Shown here piece after piece: positions 50,026-60,079 of a DNA stretch of 64,000 bases; within the stretch, counting starts at the first letter, position 1; every line of letters starts with the position of its first letter. The notes beneath the pieces were generated by a model. It was not told the DNA's origin, did no database searches, and saw nothing but the letters and a program-made list of their open reading frames with translations. The stretch covers positions 1-64,000 of the forward strand of contig DATMBF010000034.1 in assembly GCA_035559595.1 (NCBI GenBank), in the 5' to 3' direction. This stretch comes from DATMBF01 sp035559595. GTDB lineage: Bacteria; Bacteroidota; Ignavibacteria; UBA10030. The translations under genes were made by a program, and so were the position numbers.

Positions 50026-51369
50026 TCATGACTTTTCCAATCTATGGGAAACATACTCAGAATCAGCCATCGCCAGCCACAACCAAATAAACGGTGTGTG
50101 ATACGACCCCGTTGCAAAAAATAAACTGGCCAGAACCGCAAGGAGTGAAAGCCGTATCGTGGCATACGTAATGAAGGACCCGTCTTCCCTTGCGTGTCTG
50201 ATAAGAATGGAAACTTGTCGAAACGCTACCCAAAAGATCGCGAGGAAGAGCATAAGCCCGATTGCTCCACCTTCCGCGAAGATCCTTCCGATGATCGTTG
50301 CAAGGTTGGGAAACTCCTTCCATTTCACGGCAAGAATTTCGGCTTGAACGCTTTTTGGTACCAACTCATCGAAGTGCGTCGCGACCCCGCCGAGACCGTA
50401 CCCAATCATGGAATACGAGTCGAACATGGCAAGGAATGGTGCAGCAAGTCCATACCATCGGTCTGTAAACGAAACATTCGCGCCTCCTGCAATCAGCACT
50501 CCCGCATGACGAAGGATCTGATTATTGGGAAAGAGAACAACAAAGACGATAACTAGCGCCGCAATTATCATGAGGGCTTGGGCAAACAGCGGCCGACGAG
50601 GTCCGAAGATCAAACCGGAAACCCCAAAAACCATCAACAATAAGACACCAGTCAGACTGAACGTCCAACTGAATGCAAGGAGGGAGAGGCCAATCAAGAG
50701 GAGATCCCTGAGCCGCATACTGTGATTGAGGAGGCGCACAAACAACACCGGAAAAAACAAGATAACCAGCAAAGCCGCGAACGATGAAGGCTCCATTGCA
50801 AATCCGGAGGCGCGTAGTGCAGAGGTCGATCCTTCCGGAGTGAGAACCGATCGAACGCCAACAACAATGTCGCGTGCCCATTGGACTTGGAAAGCCCCCC
50901 AGAGGATGTTCATGAAGGCCAGGACCAAACCGGGAATAGCTGCAATGAGAAGAAGGAATAGCACTTTCTGCAAGGGCACTCGCAGGAAAACTGCGCGGAA
51001 CACTAGAAAGGTCATAACTCCCGCCAGCAAAGCGAAAAACTGTCTCATCCAAGAAAGAAATCGAATCTCTGCGTATGGCGTAACAAAGAAATCCGCAACT
51101 AGTGCGACAACAGAGTGAAGAAAAACGAATGCGGAGAAAACCAGAATTGACGTCAGCAACGGACTCTTTGGGATTTTACGCATTACAAACGGAAAAGCGA
51201 AAAGAGCTATCGCCGAGGAAATGAAGAAGTTTTGAATCTTTAGCTCGACGGGCATTGCCTGGAGGTGGAGGGTCAGCACAATAGCCAAACCGATCAGCCC
51301 AAGCACCCTTTGCTCGGAGAAAATACGTTGCCAGCGAATATCGGTTCGAACAGCTTCGGTTGCTTTCAT
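50026..51369 (-). CDS. O-antigen ligase/polymerase-type membrane protein
   Basis: 447 residues with 10-12 membrane helices. It starts at the ATG at 51369, which forms an ATGA overlap with the stop of the GT4 gene (51366). A long periplasmic loop lies between residues about 300 and 360 (WYGLAAPFLAMFDSYSMIGYGLGGVATHF, read in parts, and ends in GxGL-type motifs), as in Wzy/WaaL and O-antigen ligase (Wzy_C) proteins. It would polymerise or ligate repeat units after Wzx export. Sequence motifs in this family are weak, so function rests largely on topology and context. Confidence 0.8.
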   Translation of the reverse strand: MKATEAVRTDIRWQRIFSEQRVLGLIGLAIVLTLHLQAMPVELKIQNFFISSAIALFAFPFVMRKIPKSPLLTSILVFSAFVFLHSVVALVADFFVTPYAEIRFLSWMRQFFALLAGVMTFLVFRAVFLRVPLQKVLFLLLIAAIPGLVLAFMNILWGAFQVQWARDIVVGVRSVLTPEGSTSALRASGFAMEPSSFAALLVILFFPVLFVRLLNHSMRLRDLLLIGLSLLAFSWTFSLTGVLLLMVFGVSGLIFGPRRPLFAQALMIIAALVIVFVVLFPNNQILRHAGVLIAGGANVSFTDRWYGLAAPFLAMFDSYSMIGYGLGGVATHFDELVPKSVQAEILAVKWKEFPNLATIIGRIFAEGGAIGLMLFLAIFWVAFRQVSILIRHAREDGSFITYATIRLSLLAVLASLFFATGSYHTPFIWLWLAMADSEYVSHRLEKS

Positions 51370-52445
51370 TGAGTAATTACCTGGCAAAACATCTCAACAC
51401 TCTTGTCCCACGAAAAGCTTCTAATTCTCATGTATCCGTTCTCAGCTATCCTTTGGCGCAGGTGATCATCCCTTAACAACCTTACGATGTTCTCACTGAG
51501 CCCGATAGGACTTGCAGGCGGTGAAAGTAATGCCGTAACATTGTGTTCAGCGTACTCACGAACTCCTTTGCTATCCGTGGACGAAAGGGCACACCCACAA
51601 GCCATCGCCTCAGCGCCCGGCAAGGACCATCCCTCAATTAAACTGGAACTCACAAAGACACTTGCCCAATTGTAGATGTCGCTCACGATCTCAGTCTGGC
51701 TTGGATTTCTTCGGTATGTCACCCATTTTGGAAGCAGACTCGGACGAGTCGAGGTTCCAAAGACGGTTGCCTCCATTTCAGGAACTAGTTCCTTTGCTAA
51801 GGTTATTGCCCGGATTCCGTCGACGGCTCCTTTCACTGCCAACGGAGAGTACGCCATCGAGACATGCTTTTTTCTTTCCGAAATTGGGAAAAGGATTCTG
51901 TATTTTTCCGTGTCAATCGCATTCGGAACATAAAACATCTCTTTCGGGCTGACTCCCAATTCGATCCCCTTCCTTAAAAGCCATTTCGCGATCACAACCT
52001 TTTTCATTGGGAATCGCCACGTCGCGTCAACGCGTTCTCGAGGACCGGACCAATCTTCGTAGGATTGAATAAGGTAAACCTTCTTTCCTTTTGTAGGAGG
52101 AAGACTCATTACAAGCTCTGCAGTCTGCCACGCTGTTGCCACAATAACATCGGACTCCGGAATCGTCCTCTCTGAGAGCTTGTTTATGAACTTCATCCGA
52201 ACAGATGGATTGATATTATGCCAACCGACTTTTGGTTGAAAGAATCGGTTCACAAGATTCTTTCCAACACGCCACACAGCATTGGGAAGACCTTCACCTT
52301 CAAGCTGGGAGCTTCTCAACTGCCCAGAGTGGATTACGGTTACCTCATAGCCTCTCATTGCAAGTCGTGATGCATATTCGTAGACAACCCTAAATCCTCC
52401 GATGGGTCGCCATGGGAAGTGAGGGAGCAAGAAAGAGACGCGCAT
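51366..52445 (-). CDS. GT4 glycosyltransferase (GT-B fold)
   Basis: 359 residues from the ATG at 52445; two codons further upstream the frame would start with TTG. It begins MRVSFLLPHFPWRPIGGFRVVYEYA, with the N-terminal GT-B glycine-rich loop, and the C-terminal half has the donor-binding pattern SSLIEGWSLPGAEAMACGCALSSTDSKGVREYA (E-x7-E type). No membrane helix. The donor sugar is unknown. It lies 7 bases after the flippase stop and is translationally coupled to the polymerase through ATGA. Confidence 0.93.
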   Translation of the reverse strand: MRVSFLLPHFPWRPIGGFRVVYEYASRLAMRGYEVTVIHSGQLRSSQLEGEGLPNAVWRVGKNLVNRFFQPKVGWHNINPSVRMKFINKLSERTIPESDVIVATAWQTAELVMSLPPTKGKKVYLIQSYEDWSGPRERVDATWRFPMKKVVIAKWLLRKGIELGVSPKEMFYVPNAIDTEKYRILFPISERKKHVSMAYSPLAVKGAVDGIRAITLAKELVPEMEATVFGTSTRPSLLPKWVTYRRNPSQTEIVSDIYNWASVFVSSSLIEGWSLPGAEAMACGCALSSTDSKGVREYAEHNVTALLSPPASPIGLSENIVRLLRDDHLRQRIAENGYMRIRSFSWDKSVEMFCQVITQ

Positions 52446-52452
52446 GGCCAAT

Positions 52453-53994
52453 CTACGTCGTTGCCTTTATTCGAAAGGGTAACATCGATGCTACGAATCG
52501 ACGATCATACTCGTCGAAATACCAGCGATACATAAAGAGGATGTAGATTGGGACTATGATGATTGCTAACGAAAGATTCCACCACTGTGCGATCTCTTGA
52601 CGCCACAAGTCGAGCTCCCTGCCTCCAAAGGTAATACCCAGAACGAACAAAGCTGGCAGGGAAGCTGGAATAAGATTTCGGCCGAGTGTGGATTGGAATC
52701 CTCCAACTATTCCCTGGAAAGTTGTGTGGAACCTCCAGAGGTAATAAATACTTCCAGCGACAATGCTTATCGCCATTCCCGCGATTACTCCAAAGTATCC
52801 ATATACCGAGCCAAATACTTGAACCAGTCCGATGTTACCTAATCCCACAAGAAGAGCATACTGCATCTCCAGTTCCGGCTTGCCTATCCCTCTCCCTACT
52901 GAAGTACCCATTCCTGTGAGAAGATTGACCGCATACGCAATAGCAAGAACTTGCACTGTGAGCACAACTGCGTCGAACTCAGGCCCAAACACAAGAGCTA
53001 CAAACGACGGTGTGGCAAGGAGGGCCGTGACTACGACCGGAAAAGTGATCCCAATAGTGTATTTGGTTCCTCGTGCGTAGAGTTGTCGCAGGTGTTCATG
53101 CATTCCTTTGGCTTGATACTCCGCTACCGGAGGAACCAGCGCCGAAAAGAGGAGCAAAGGAAGAAGCCGAACAGCGGTGAGAATTTTAATCGATACGTCA
53201 AACAATCCAGCGCCGCTCAAGCCGGCAAACGCCGTGACAAAAACTTTGTTAAGATGATCGGTGAGAAATCCGGAACCGGAGACAACCTGAAGCTTCCAGC
53301 CAAAACGTACCATCTCACGCGCCAATTCCCAATCAGCAAAACGAATACTCCAAGAAACACTCGGAATCAGTCTCACAACGCCACTCCCGTTTGCCAAAAG
53401 AGAGAGGAACGCAGCAACCACTTGCCCGCCAATGAGCCCTGTCAACCCCCATCCGCTCTCCAGAACGATCACCGTCGCCACCGCCTGCACAATCGAAACG
53501 CCAACGAGGATTCCGTTGGCAACATCCATTCGCTGGATGCCGTGGAGCATGGAATGGAGGATTGTCGACAATCCGGTGAGCAAGAAGAGCAGAAGACTCA
53601 ACCGCAAAACGAAAAATGCGGTTTCGCGAAGCCCGACAGGAACCTGAAACAATGAATCAACCATGAAAGGAACTGCGAACAGAAGAAGTAGAGCCACAGT
53701 ACTTATGAAGATGAGATACAACAAAAGTCCCGTCACGACCACGCGACTCATTCTCTCTGCGCTGCCGCTTCCTACGCTTTGGGCAATGAAACGGCTCATC
53801 CCCGCAAACATGCCGAAGTCAACCATCGTGAACGAGACGCCCACCATAATCGCAAGCGCCCACAGCCCGTACTGCTCGATGCCGAGACGATGGATGATAT
53901 AAGGAATGATGACGAGATTGACGCCGATATTCCACAGCTTTCCGGCGGAATTGTAGAGGGTATTCCGTGCTATCTTCTGGGATTCGGACTTCAT
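52453..53994 (-). CDS. polysaccharide flippase (Wzx/MATE type), second copy
   Basis: 513 residues with about 12-14 membrane helices. The N-terminus ARNTLYNSAGKLWNIGVNLVIIPYIIHRLGIEQYG (in parts) is the Polysacc_synt/Wzx family start. It would flip the assembled undecaprenyl-linked unit. It shares only overall topology with the flippase at 39272; two such genes in one locus suggest two glycan products or a second substrate. The start ATG has GGAGG 11 bases upstream. Lies between GT4 and Wzz. Confidence 0.92.
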   Translation of the reverse strand: MKSESQKIARNTLYNSAGKLWNIGVNLVIIPYIIHRLGIEQYGLWALAIMVGVSFTMVDFGMFAGMSRFIAQSVGSGSAERMSRVVVTGLLLYLIFISTVALLLLFAVPFMVDSLFQVPVGLRETAFFVLRLSLLLFLLTGLSTILHSMLHGIQRMDVANGILVGVSIVQAVATVIVLESGWGLTGLIGGQVVAAFLSLLANGSGVVRLIPSVSWSIRFADWELAREMVRFGWKLQVVSGSGFLTDHLNKVFVTAFAGLSGAGLFDVSIKILTAVRLLPLLLFSALVPPVAEYQAKGMHEHLRQLYARGTKYTIGITFPVVVTALLATPSFVALVFGPEFDAVVLTVQVLAIAYAVNLLTGMGTSVGRGIGKPELEMQYALLVGLGNIGLVQVFGSVYGYFGVIAGMAISIVAGSIYYLWRFHTTFQGIVGGFQSTLGRNLIPASLPALFVLGITFGGRELDLWRQEIAQWWNLSLAIIIVPIYILFMYRWYFDEYDRRFVASMLPFRIKATT

Positions 53995-54029
53995 GCAGGG
54001 GTTTGCCTCCGGTCGGCTACGGGCAAACG

Positions 54030-55295
54030 TCAGACTTCGATCTTGTAGCGGCGGGCAACGCGGTTTACCAAACCGGCAAGTTTGCTCTCCAGCGGATTCG
54101 TGCTCGCCTGGCGCGTCCGATAGGTCTCCATGAGGAACAGAAACAACAACGAAAAGAAGAATGCGAGAATTGTGGTCGAGAGAACGATGATCGTTCTCGG
54201 AGGTCGGTCTTTCCGTTCTGCCGGCACCGCTTTGTCAAGCACAAGAATCACCGGCACCTCCTTCTGTTCCTCAACTTTGGCCTGTTCATAGAGTGGAAGA
54301 ATATACTCGAGCAGCTTGTTTTGAATCTCCACCTCACGAAACAGGCGCAGATACTGAAGGCCAAGCTCCGGCACCTTTGCAAACGGCACAAAGAGATCGA
54401 GGGAGCTTTGCGTGAACTCCTCCCCCGTTCCGTATTTCATCTCCCGAAGTTTTCGGTTGATTTCCGACACTTCAAGAGCTTTTGACCGGGTGATCGGATT
54501 CTCCTTCCCTGCGGTGCGCTCAAGCACTCCAAGCTCCACCTCACGAAGAAGCGCCTGTGCTTTCAGATCGGCCGCTCCGGAGACAGCCGCCTTGGTTTGC
54601 TCCGGTAATGCATAGATGCCGTATTTCTGCTGAAATGTGCGCATCGAATCCTCTGCCGCCGCGAGATCCACCTGAACCTGCAGGTATCTGCGCTCGATGA
54701 ACTCCCGGTTGTTCTTCGCCTCCTGCGTTCCGAGTCTGATGCTGATCTCGTTCAGCTGTTGGGCGAAAAAGTTCGCCATGTCCGCCGCTCGCTGCGGATC
54801 CTTGTCCCACACTTGAATGGAGATCGTCCCCTCCTGTTCAAGTTCGAACTTCACGTTATCCTCAAGCGCTTTGACAGCTTTCTCCATTGATCGATCCGCT
54901 ATATCATACACTTCAAACAAATTGAATTGTATAACGACCGCCTCCATCGCACTCCGACTCTTGAGAATCGCCAGATAATTATACGCATCTGGCGATGCCG
55001 TTAATCGGCTTAAGGAGGCGAGCGGTAGAAGATCACGTGTGAGTTGCCCGAGGCTCGGGAGTGTACTCTTTTGTTTCGGCGGAATGATTGTGGCGGTTGA
55101 TTTATACCAATTAGGAAGGATGAGCACAATTATCACGGTGAGAACGGCGATGACTCCGACGTTCCATGCGATGAATCGTTTCCAGCGCACTATCACGTGG
55201 AGATAGTCGAAGAGATTGATCTCCTCGATACGATCTGTTCCCACTTGAGAGGAATGACCGTTAGTCTTTGCTCCGTCTCTCTGGCGGTTCTTCAT
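54030..55295 (-). CDS. Wzz-type chain-length determinant / polysaccharide co-polymerase
   Basis: 421 residues from the ATG at 55295; the frame is open back to a TTG at 55358, but the ATG is preferred. A cytoplasmic stretch leads to the first membrane helix (about 45-65), then WYKSTATIIPPKQKS, a long coiled-coil periplasmic region (about 100-330), and a second membrane helix (about 375-395). This is the Wzz/PCP topology and the short C-terminus lacks a tyrosine-kinase domain. Proteins of this kind set the length of the polymer together with Wzy, and contact the Wza-type exporter encoded next to it. Confidence 0.88.
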   Translation of the reverse strand: MKNRQRDGAKTNGHSSQVGTDRIEEINLFDYLHVIVRWKRFIAWNVGVIAVLTVIIVLILPNWYKSTATIIPPKQKSTLPSLGQLTRDLLPLASLSRLTASPDAYNYLAILKSRSAMEAVVIQFNLFEVYDIADRSMEKAVKALEDNVKFELEQEGTISIQVWDKDPQRAADMANFFAQQLNEISIRLGTQEAKNNREFIERRYLQVQVDLAAAEDSMRTFQQKYGIYALPEQTKAAVSGAADLKAQALLREVELGVLERTAGKENPITRSKALEVSEINRKLREMKYGTGEEFTQSSLDLFVPFAKVPELGLQYLRLFREVEIQNKLLEYILPLYEQAKVEEQKEVPVILVLDKAVPAERKDRPPRTIIVLSTTILAFFFSLLFLFLMETYRTRQASTNPLESKLAGLVNRVARRYKIEV

Positions 55296-55430
55296 GAGCG
55301 TGAGAAAACTCCCAATGCCACTTCCAAAAAGAAATCTCGTGCCTTTTTCTTCTGACAATTATCGCTTCAGTGCCGCTCCACTGTGCACAGTTCGACGACC
55401 ATGATACCATAGAATTTGTTGGAAGCGTCA

Positions 55431-57131
55431 CTAGTTCTGCGTCAACTGCAACACAATGAGTGTCATACTCAGCACCACACTCACCAAACTTGCGGCCTGA
55501 CTGGCGATGTTCATATAATAAGAGAAGGGATACTTCGTCACCTTGGGCACCCAGATGTAGTCGCCGGGCTCGATTGTGGTATCGGAAGGATGTACCCACT
55601 CCCTCGTTTTTCCCTTGATCACCCTGACATTTCCACTCTCCGCTTCATCGCCAAAGCCTCCGGCTTGGCTGATATAATAGCGCACATCGGCCCCTTGCTG
55701 ATAAGCGACAAATCCCGGCCTTGATACTTGACCATAGATGTAGACCGTCTTATACGAACTGGGGATGCTGATAACATCCCCATCAGCCAAAACGATATCT
55801 TGCGATTTCTCATTCTTTTCGAAGAGTCGAACAAAATCCACGGCGACGGTACCGCGACGAAGGTGCGATTCGAGATCATAATACTGGCGCTCTTCCGGTG
55901 TGACGATTTGATCGTTCATCCGAAAATTCAATTGTGCTTCATGGCCAAAATCCACCTGCTCGCCTTCCGCTGTGACTTGCCGGCGAACCACTTCTGCCGC
56001 TGGGAGATAAGCTGACTTCGTGAATCCACCCGCCCGTCGAATTATCTCGGTTAACCGCGTGCTGTCAGCCGTAATCGGATACGTGCCGGGGTAAACAACC
56101 TCTCCTCGCACATGCACCTTGTAGTCTCTCTGCTTGTTTACTCGCTCTCGAATAACCACGCGGTCGTTTGGGCGAAGAGGGATATCACCCGCAGTTCTTG
56201 CGAGAATATCGGTCAAGTTGACCTCTCGTACGTTGGCGGTTCGTCCATCCTGACTCAATTGCGTGATTTCGACTTTGGAGGGATCGGCATTCTCCGTGAG
56301 CCCGTGAGCAAGACGCACAAGTGTCATCAAACTATCCTGTTCCCGATACTCGAATTGTCCGGGGGCATTGACAGCGCCATAGATGCTGACGGATCCTTGA
56401 TTGAAGTTCCGGTGAGGAACCACGATGATATCCCCTTCCATCAGAAAAGGATTATCTGCATCGTCTCGCAAAGCGTAGAAGCGCTCGATATCGACAAGCT
56501 GGTCACTGCCGCGACGCTGCAACTTCACGCGCCGGCGAGAAAAATCCGGAAGCGGTGTTGCGGGATTGGCACCTTCGGTAGGCGAATTCGCCAAACTGAT
56601 CGCTTTGTCGACACGATAGGCCGAAGAAACAATGTATGGTCCCGGCACACGCACTGCACCCAGCACCGTCACCACAAACCTGCGCGGCGCAACGAGGGTT
56701 ACCGTCACCTCTGCAAGGCGGTACGATTTTCGGATACGATCCAGAATCATCCGCTTCGCCTCAGCAAGCGTTTGTCCGGCGACAATAACTTCACCAACTG
56801 TTGGAATGATGATTGAACCCTCAGGCGAGACAAATGCGGGATACGTAACGTTTGCCCCACCCCAAATCCCGATCTGAAACATGTCGTTCGGACCGACGAT
56901 ATATTTTTCGGGATTAATCGGTTCTTCAAGAGGGGTCGCCATCAACGATTGAAGCGTTCGAGTATCGATCTCGGGCATAGATTGCAGGGTTGTTCCTGTA
57001 CCAAGTCGCGCACGGCCGACCGCACGAGGCTCTTGACTTTCAATCTGCCCCTTTGTCCATGAGACGAAGCCAACACAGAAAAGAATCAGCATTCCGAATC
57101 GCAAGTTGGGTATGCTATTACCTCTCTTCAT
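55431..57131 (-). CDS. Wza-type polysaccharide export protein with SLBB domains
   Basis: 566 residues from the ATG at 57131, inside the last codons of rfbB (14-base overlap), which gives a signal peptide (RFGMLILFCVGFVSWTKGQ). A Poly_export/Wza N-terminal domain (about 65-150: KYIVGPNDMFQIGIWGG, FVSPEGSIIIPTVGEV) is followed by three SLBB-type domains (about 160-240, 245-340, 350-500: SVLGAVRVPGPYIV-like, VSIYGAVNAPGQFEY, VHVRGEVVYPGTYPI, VYIYGQVSRPGFVAYQ) and a C-terminal hydrophobic helix (about 535-560). It forms the outer-membrane pore for polymer export. A longer frame from 57170 would need a non-ATG start. Confidence 0.92.
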   Translation of the reverse strand: MKRGNSIPNLRFGMLILFCVGFVSWTKGQIESQEPRAVGRARLGTGTTLQSMPEIDTRTLQSLMATPLEEPINPEKYIVGPNDMFQIGIWGGANVTYPAFVSPEGSIIIPTVGEVIVAGQTLAEAKRMILDRIRKSYRLAEVTVTLVAPRRFVVTVLGAVRVPGPYIVSSAYRVDKAISLANSPTEGANPATPLPDFSRRRVKLQRRGSDQLVDIERFYALRDDADNPFLMEGDIIVVPHRNFNQGSVSIYGAVNAPGQFEYREQDSLMTLVRLAHGLTENADPSKVEITQLSQDGRTANVREVNLTDILARTAGDIPLRPNDRVVIRERVNKQRDYKVHVRGEVVYPGTYPITADSTRLTEIIRRAGGFTKSAYLPAAEVVRRQVTAEGEQVDFGHEAQLNFRMNDQIVTPEERQYYDLESHLRRGTVAVDFVRLFEKNEKSQDIVLADGDVISIPSSYKTVYIYGQVSRPGFVAYQQGADVRYYISQAGGFGDEAESGNVRVIKGKTREWVHPSDTTIEPGDYIWVPKVTKYPFSYYMNIASQAASLVSVVLSMTLIVLQLTQN

Positions 57132-58128
57132 ACATTCTCTTATAGTATTCTTTGTATTCGCCGCTGACAATCCGCTTCCACCAGGATTGGTGATCGAGAT
57201 ACCACCGAATCGTCTCTTCTATGCCGCGCTCAAACGTATAGCTCGGACTCCATCCAAGTTCTCGCTGAATCTTGGATGAATCGATCGCATACCGGCGGTC
57301 ATGACCGGGTCTGTCCTTCACGAAGGTGATCAGCGATTCCGGCTTTTCGAGATGCTTCAGGATCAACTTCACAAGCTCGAGATTCTTCATCTCATTATTC
57401 CCACCGATGTTGTACACCTCGCCGGTTCGCCCCCTATGCAACACAACATCGATGGCAGCGCAGTGGTCGGTCACATGCAGCCAGTCTCGCACATTCATTC
57501 CGTCACCGTACACCGGAAGCGGTTTGTTGCCGAGGGCGTTGGCGATCATCAGGGGAATGAGTTTTTCTGGGAATTGGTATGGCCCATAGTTGTTGGAACA
57601 ACGAGTGATGACGATGGGAAGATTGAACGTATGATGGTACGCCAACGCCAGCAGGTCGGCCGATGCCTTGCTTGCCGCGTAAGGGCTGTTGGGATGCAAT
57701 GGGGTGTGTTCGGTGAACTTCCCTTGCGGACCGAGCGACCCGTAGACCTCATCTGTTGAGACCTGCACGAACTTCTTAAGCGAGTAGACTTTGGCGATTT
57801 CGAGAAGGACTTGGGTGCCGACGACATTTGTGCGGACAAACTCCGCTCCCCCCATGATGCTTCGATCCACATGCGACTCGGCAGCGAAGTTTACAATCGC
57901 ATCTACGTTATGCGTCCGGAGGAGATCCTCAATCGTCAACTGGTCACAAATATCGCCGCGGACGAAGGTGTAACGCGGGTTGTTCTCGATCGCTTCGAGG
58001 TTCTCAAGGTTTCCCGCATAGGTAAGTTTGTCGACATTGACAATCTTGTAATCCGAGTACTTGCCAAGGATGTAATGGACAAAATTACTTCCTATGAATC
58101 CAGCGCCGCCGGTTACGAGAATCGTCAT
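57118..58128 (-). CDS. rfbB: dTDP-glucose 4,6-dehydratase
   Basis: 336 residues, full length. The NAD-binding GGAGFIGSN opens the protein (residues 7-15), then DKLTYAGNLENL (hallmark of RfbB), with catalytic Tyr150 and Lys154 in YAASKASA. STDEVYGSL, NNYGPYQFPEKLIPL and GDGMNVRDWLHVTDHC complete the family pattern. It converts dTDP-glucose to dTDP-4-keto-6-deoxyglucose; the other Rml genes are not in this window. It is first in the polysaccharide series, about 90 bases downstream of a promoter-like sequence. Confidence 0.96.
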   Translation of the reverse strand: MTILVTGGAGFIGSNFVHYILGKYSDYKIVNVDKLTYAGNLENLEAIENNPRYTFVRGDICDQLTIEDLLRTHNVDAIVNFAAESHVDRSIMGGAEFVRTNVVGTQVLLEIAKVYSLKKFVQVSTDEVYGSLGPQGKFTEHTPLHPNSPYAASKASADLLALAYHHTFNLPIVITRCSNNYGPYQFPEKLIPLMIANALGNKPLPVYGDGMNVRDWLHVTDHCAAIDVVLHRGRTGEVYNIGGNNEMKNLELVKLILKHLEKPESLITFVKDRPGHDRRYAIDSSKIQRELGWSPSYTFERGIEETIRWYLDHQSWWKRIVSGEYKEYYKRMYEER

Positions 58129-58218
58129 GAATGTTCAGTCAAGTTGAGAAATACTACCGGTTCTGAAAAAGCACATCGCCTCTAACCCGCTTGTTCGTTT
58201 TCATGTTCTATGATGTGA

Positions 58219-58247
58219 AATCTATGAAACAGCCTTCCGAATGTCAA
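58219..58247 (-). promoter_or_regulatory. putative sigma70 promoter of the polysaccharide locus
   Basis: On the minus strand, a perfect -35 TTGACA (58242-58247) is followed after exactly 17 bases by TAGATT (58219-58224), about 90 bases upstream of the rfbB start. It lies in the 292-base gap between argS and rfbB, otherwise without features. Predicts that rfbB onward is transcribed separately from argS. Confidence 0.55.
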
Positions 58248-58420
58248 AACTCAACCGCTTCACCTGACTCTTGAAACCTCAATGGACAAAGGATTGGAAT
58301 AACGATGTGCAGCTTACGGCGTGTCGGACAGCAGGTAGCAAAGCGGAGATATTCGAACTTTCAATCTGTGATTGATGTGAATGAACATACACAAAAAAGA
58401 AGCAACAGTCAAACGAACCG

Positions 58421-60079
58421 TCACATCTTCTCCGGAGCCGAAATACCAAGGATAGCAAATCCGTTAGCGAGTACCTGTTTGACGGCAAAACACAAGCCTA
58501 ACCTCGCTCGCGAGAGATCAAGCTCGGGAATCACGACACGATGCTCATGGTAGAACTTGTGGAAGGCGGTCGCCACCTCATGCAAGTATGTCGTCAGCCG
58601 ATGCGGCTCGAAACCAAAGCAGGTCGATTCAACAACATCGGGGAATTCCAGAAGCAACTTCGCAAGGGCAATTTCTTCTTTCTCATGAAGCAAAGGAAAA
58701 AGCGACGCCGTCGGAAGTAATTCTGTATCGGAAGAAATGATCCCTTCGCTCTTTGCAAATCGAAGGATGCTGGCAATCCGCGCGTGAGCGTACTGAAGAT
58801 AGTAGACCGGATTTTTTTCAGAGTGTTCTTTGGCAAGATTGAGATCGAATTCCAGATGACTCGAAATCGAGCGCATCAGGAAGAAGAATCGAACAGCGTC
58901 AGGCCCAACCTCATCAATCAACTCTTCGAGGGTCACGAAGGTCGCGGCGCGCTTCGACATCTTCACTTGCTGACCGTCGCGCATCAACGTTACAAACTGG
59001 TGAATGACAACCTTCACGTTCTCCGTATCGTAACCGAGAGCTTTGAGCCCTGCCAGGACATCCGGAATTGTCGCAATATGATCCGCACCGAAGATATCAA
59101 CGATGAGCTCGAAGCCGCGACGGAACTTTTCTCGGTGATAGGCAATATCAGGAAGCCGATACGTCGGCTCGCCGGAGCTCTTGACAATGACCCGATCCTT
59201 CTCCAATCCGAGTGCTGTCGCTTTGAGCCAGACGGCCCCCTCATGATCGTAGGCCAATCCCCGCTTACGAAATTCCTCAATGACCTCCGCAACATGCCCC
59301 TCTTTGTACAGTGAGTCTTCATTATAGAAGACGTCGAACTTCACACCGATTCGGGCGAGAACGTTCTTGATCGCATCGAAGAGGATGGTTTCCGACTTCG
59401 TCTTGCAATACTCCAACGCCCGTTCTTTTTCCCACGAGCGGAGAGAATCTCCCTTCTCATCCCGAATCGCAACGGCGATGTCTCTTATATATTCGCCTTG
59501 GTATCCATCCTCCGGAAACGGATAATTCGGATCGAACAATTGTTGATATCGTGCGTACGTTGACTCGGCAAGGAGTCGCATTTGCCGGCCGGCATTGTTG
59601 TAATAATACTCCCGCGTCACATCATGCCCCGTCCATTCCAACAAATTGGCAATCGTGTCACCGATTGCCGCCTGCCGGCCATGACCCACGCTGAGTGGAC
59701 CGGTGGGATTAGCGCTGACGAACTCGACCTGCGTCTTCTTTCCTCCACCAACCGAAGAGCGACCGAACGAACTTCCTTGCTCAAGCACTTGCTTCAAGCT
59801 TTGCGTGAAGAATTTGTCGGTGAAATAGAAATTGATGAATCCGGGACCGGCGATTTGCACCTGAGCAACGAGATCGGATTCCAACGAGAGCCTTTCTACG
59901 ATCTCCTGCGCTATGCTTCGCGGATTCTTCCCGACGGTTTTTGCGATTTGCATCGCAATGTTCGTCGTCAGGTCACCGTGCGCGGCGATTTTGGGTTTCT
60001 CAAAGGTGAGCTTGGTGCCGTTGTGATAGCGAAGCGATACGAGCGCTTCTGTGACTTTTTCAGCGAGGTATTCTTTCAT
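58421..60079 (-). CDS. argS: arginyl-tRNA synthetase
   Basis: 552 residues, class I. The HIGH-type motif is SVGHGRQ (His133), with Ser in place of the first His; upstream FVSANPTGPL is as in ArgRS. The KMSKR signature is intact (373-377), in QQVKMSKRAATF. The N-terminal Add-1-like domain (about 1-90) and the C-terminal anticodon-binding domain (about 430-552, ending LANGFAILGISAPEKM) are present. It charges the tRNA-Arg species, two of which lie in this window. The start ATG overlaps the rsfS stop by 4 bases (ATGA). Confidence 0.96.
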   Translation of the reverse strand: MKEYLAEKVTEALVSLRYHNGTKLTFEKPKIAAHGDLTTNIAMQIAKTVGKNPRSIAQEIVERLSLESDLVAQVQIAGPGFINFYFTDKFFTQSLKQVLEQGSSFGRSSVGGGKKTQVEFVSANPTGPLSVGHGRQAAIGDTIANLLEWTGHDVTREYYYNNAGRQMRLLAESTYARYQQLFDPNYPFPEDGYQGEYIRDIAVAIRDEKGDSLRSWEKERALEYCKTKSETILFDAIKNVLARIGVKFDVFYNEDSLYKEGHVAEVIEEFRKRGLAYDHEGAVWLKATALGLEKDRVIVKSSGEPTYRLPDIAYHREKFRRGFELIVDIFGADHIATIPDVLAGLKALGYDTENVKVVIHQFVTLMRDGQQVKMSKRAATFVTLEELIDEVGPDAVRFFFLMRSISSHLEFDLNLAKEHSEKNPVYYLQYAHARIASILRFAKSEGIISSDTELLPTASLFPLLHEKEEIALAKLLLEFPDVVESTCFGFEPHRLTTYLHEVATAFHKFYHEHRVVIPELDLSRARLGLCFAVKQVLANGFAILGISAPEKM

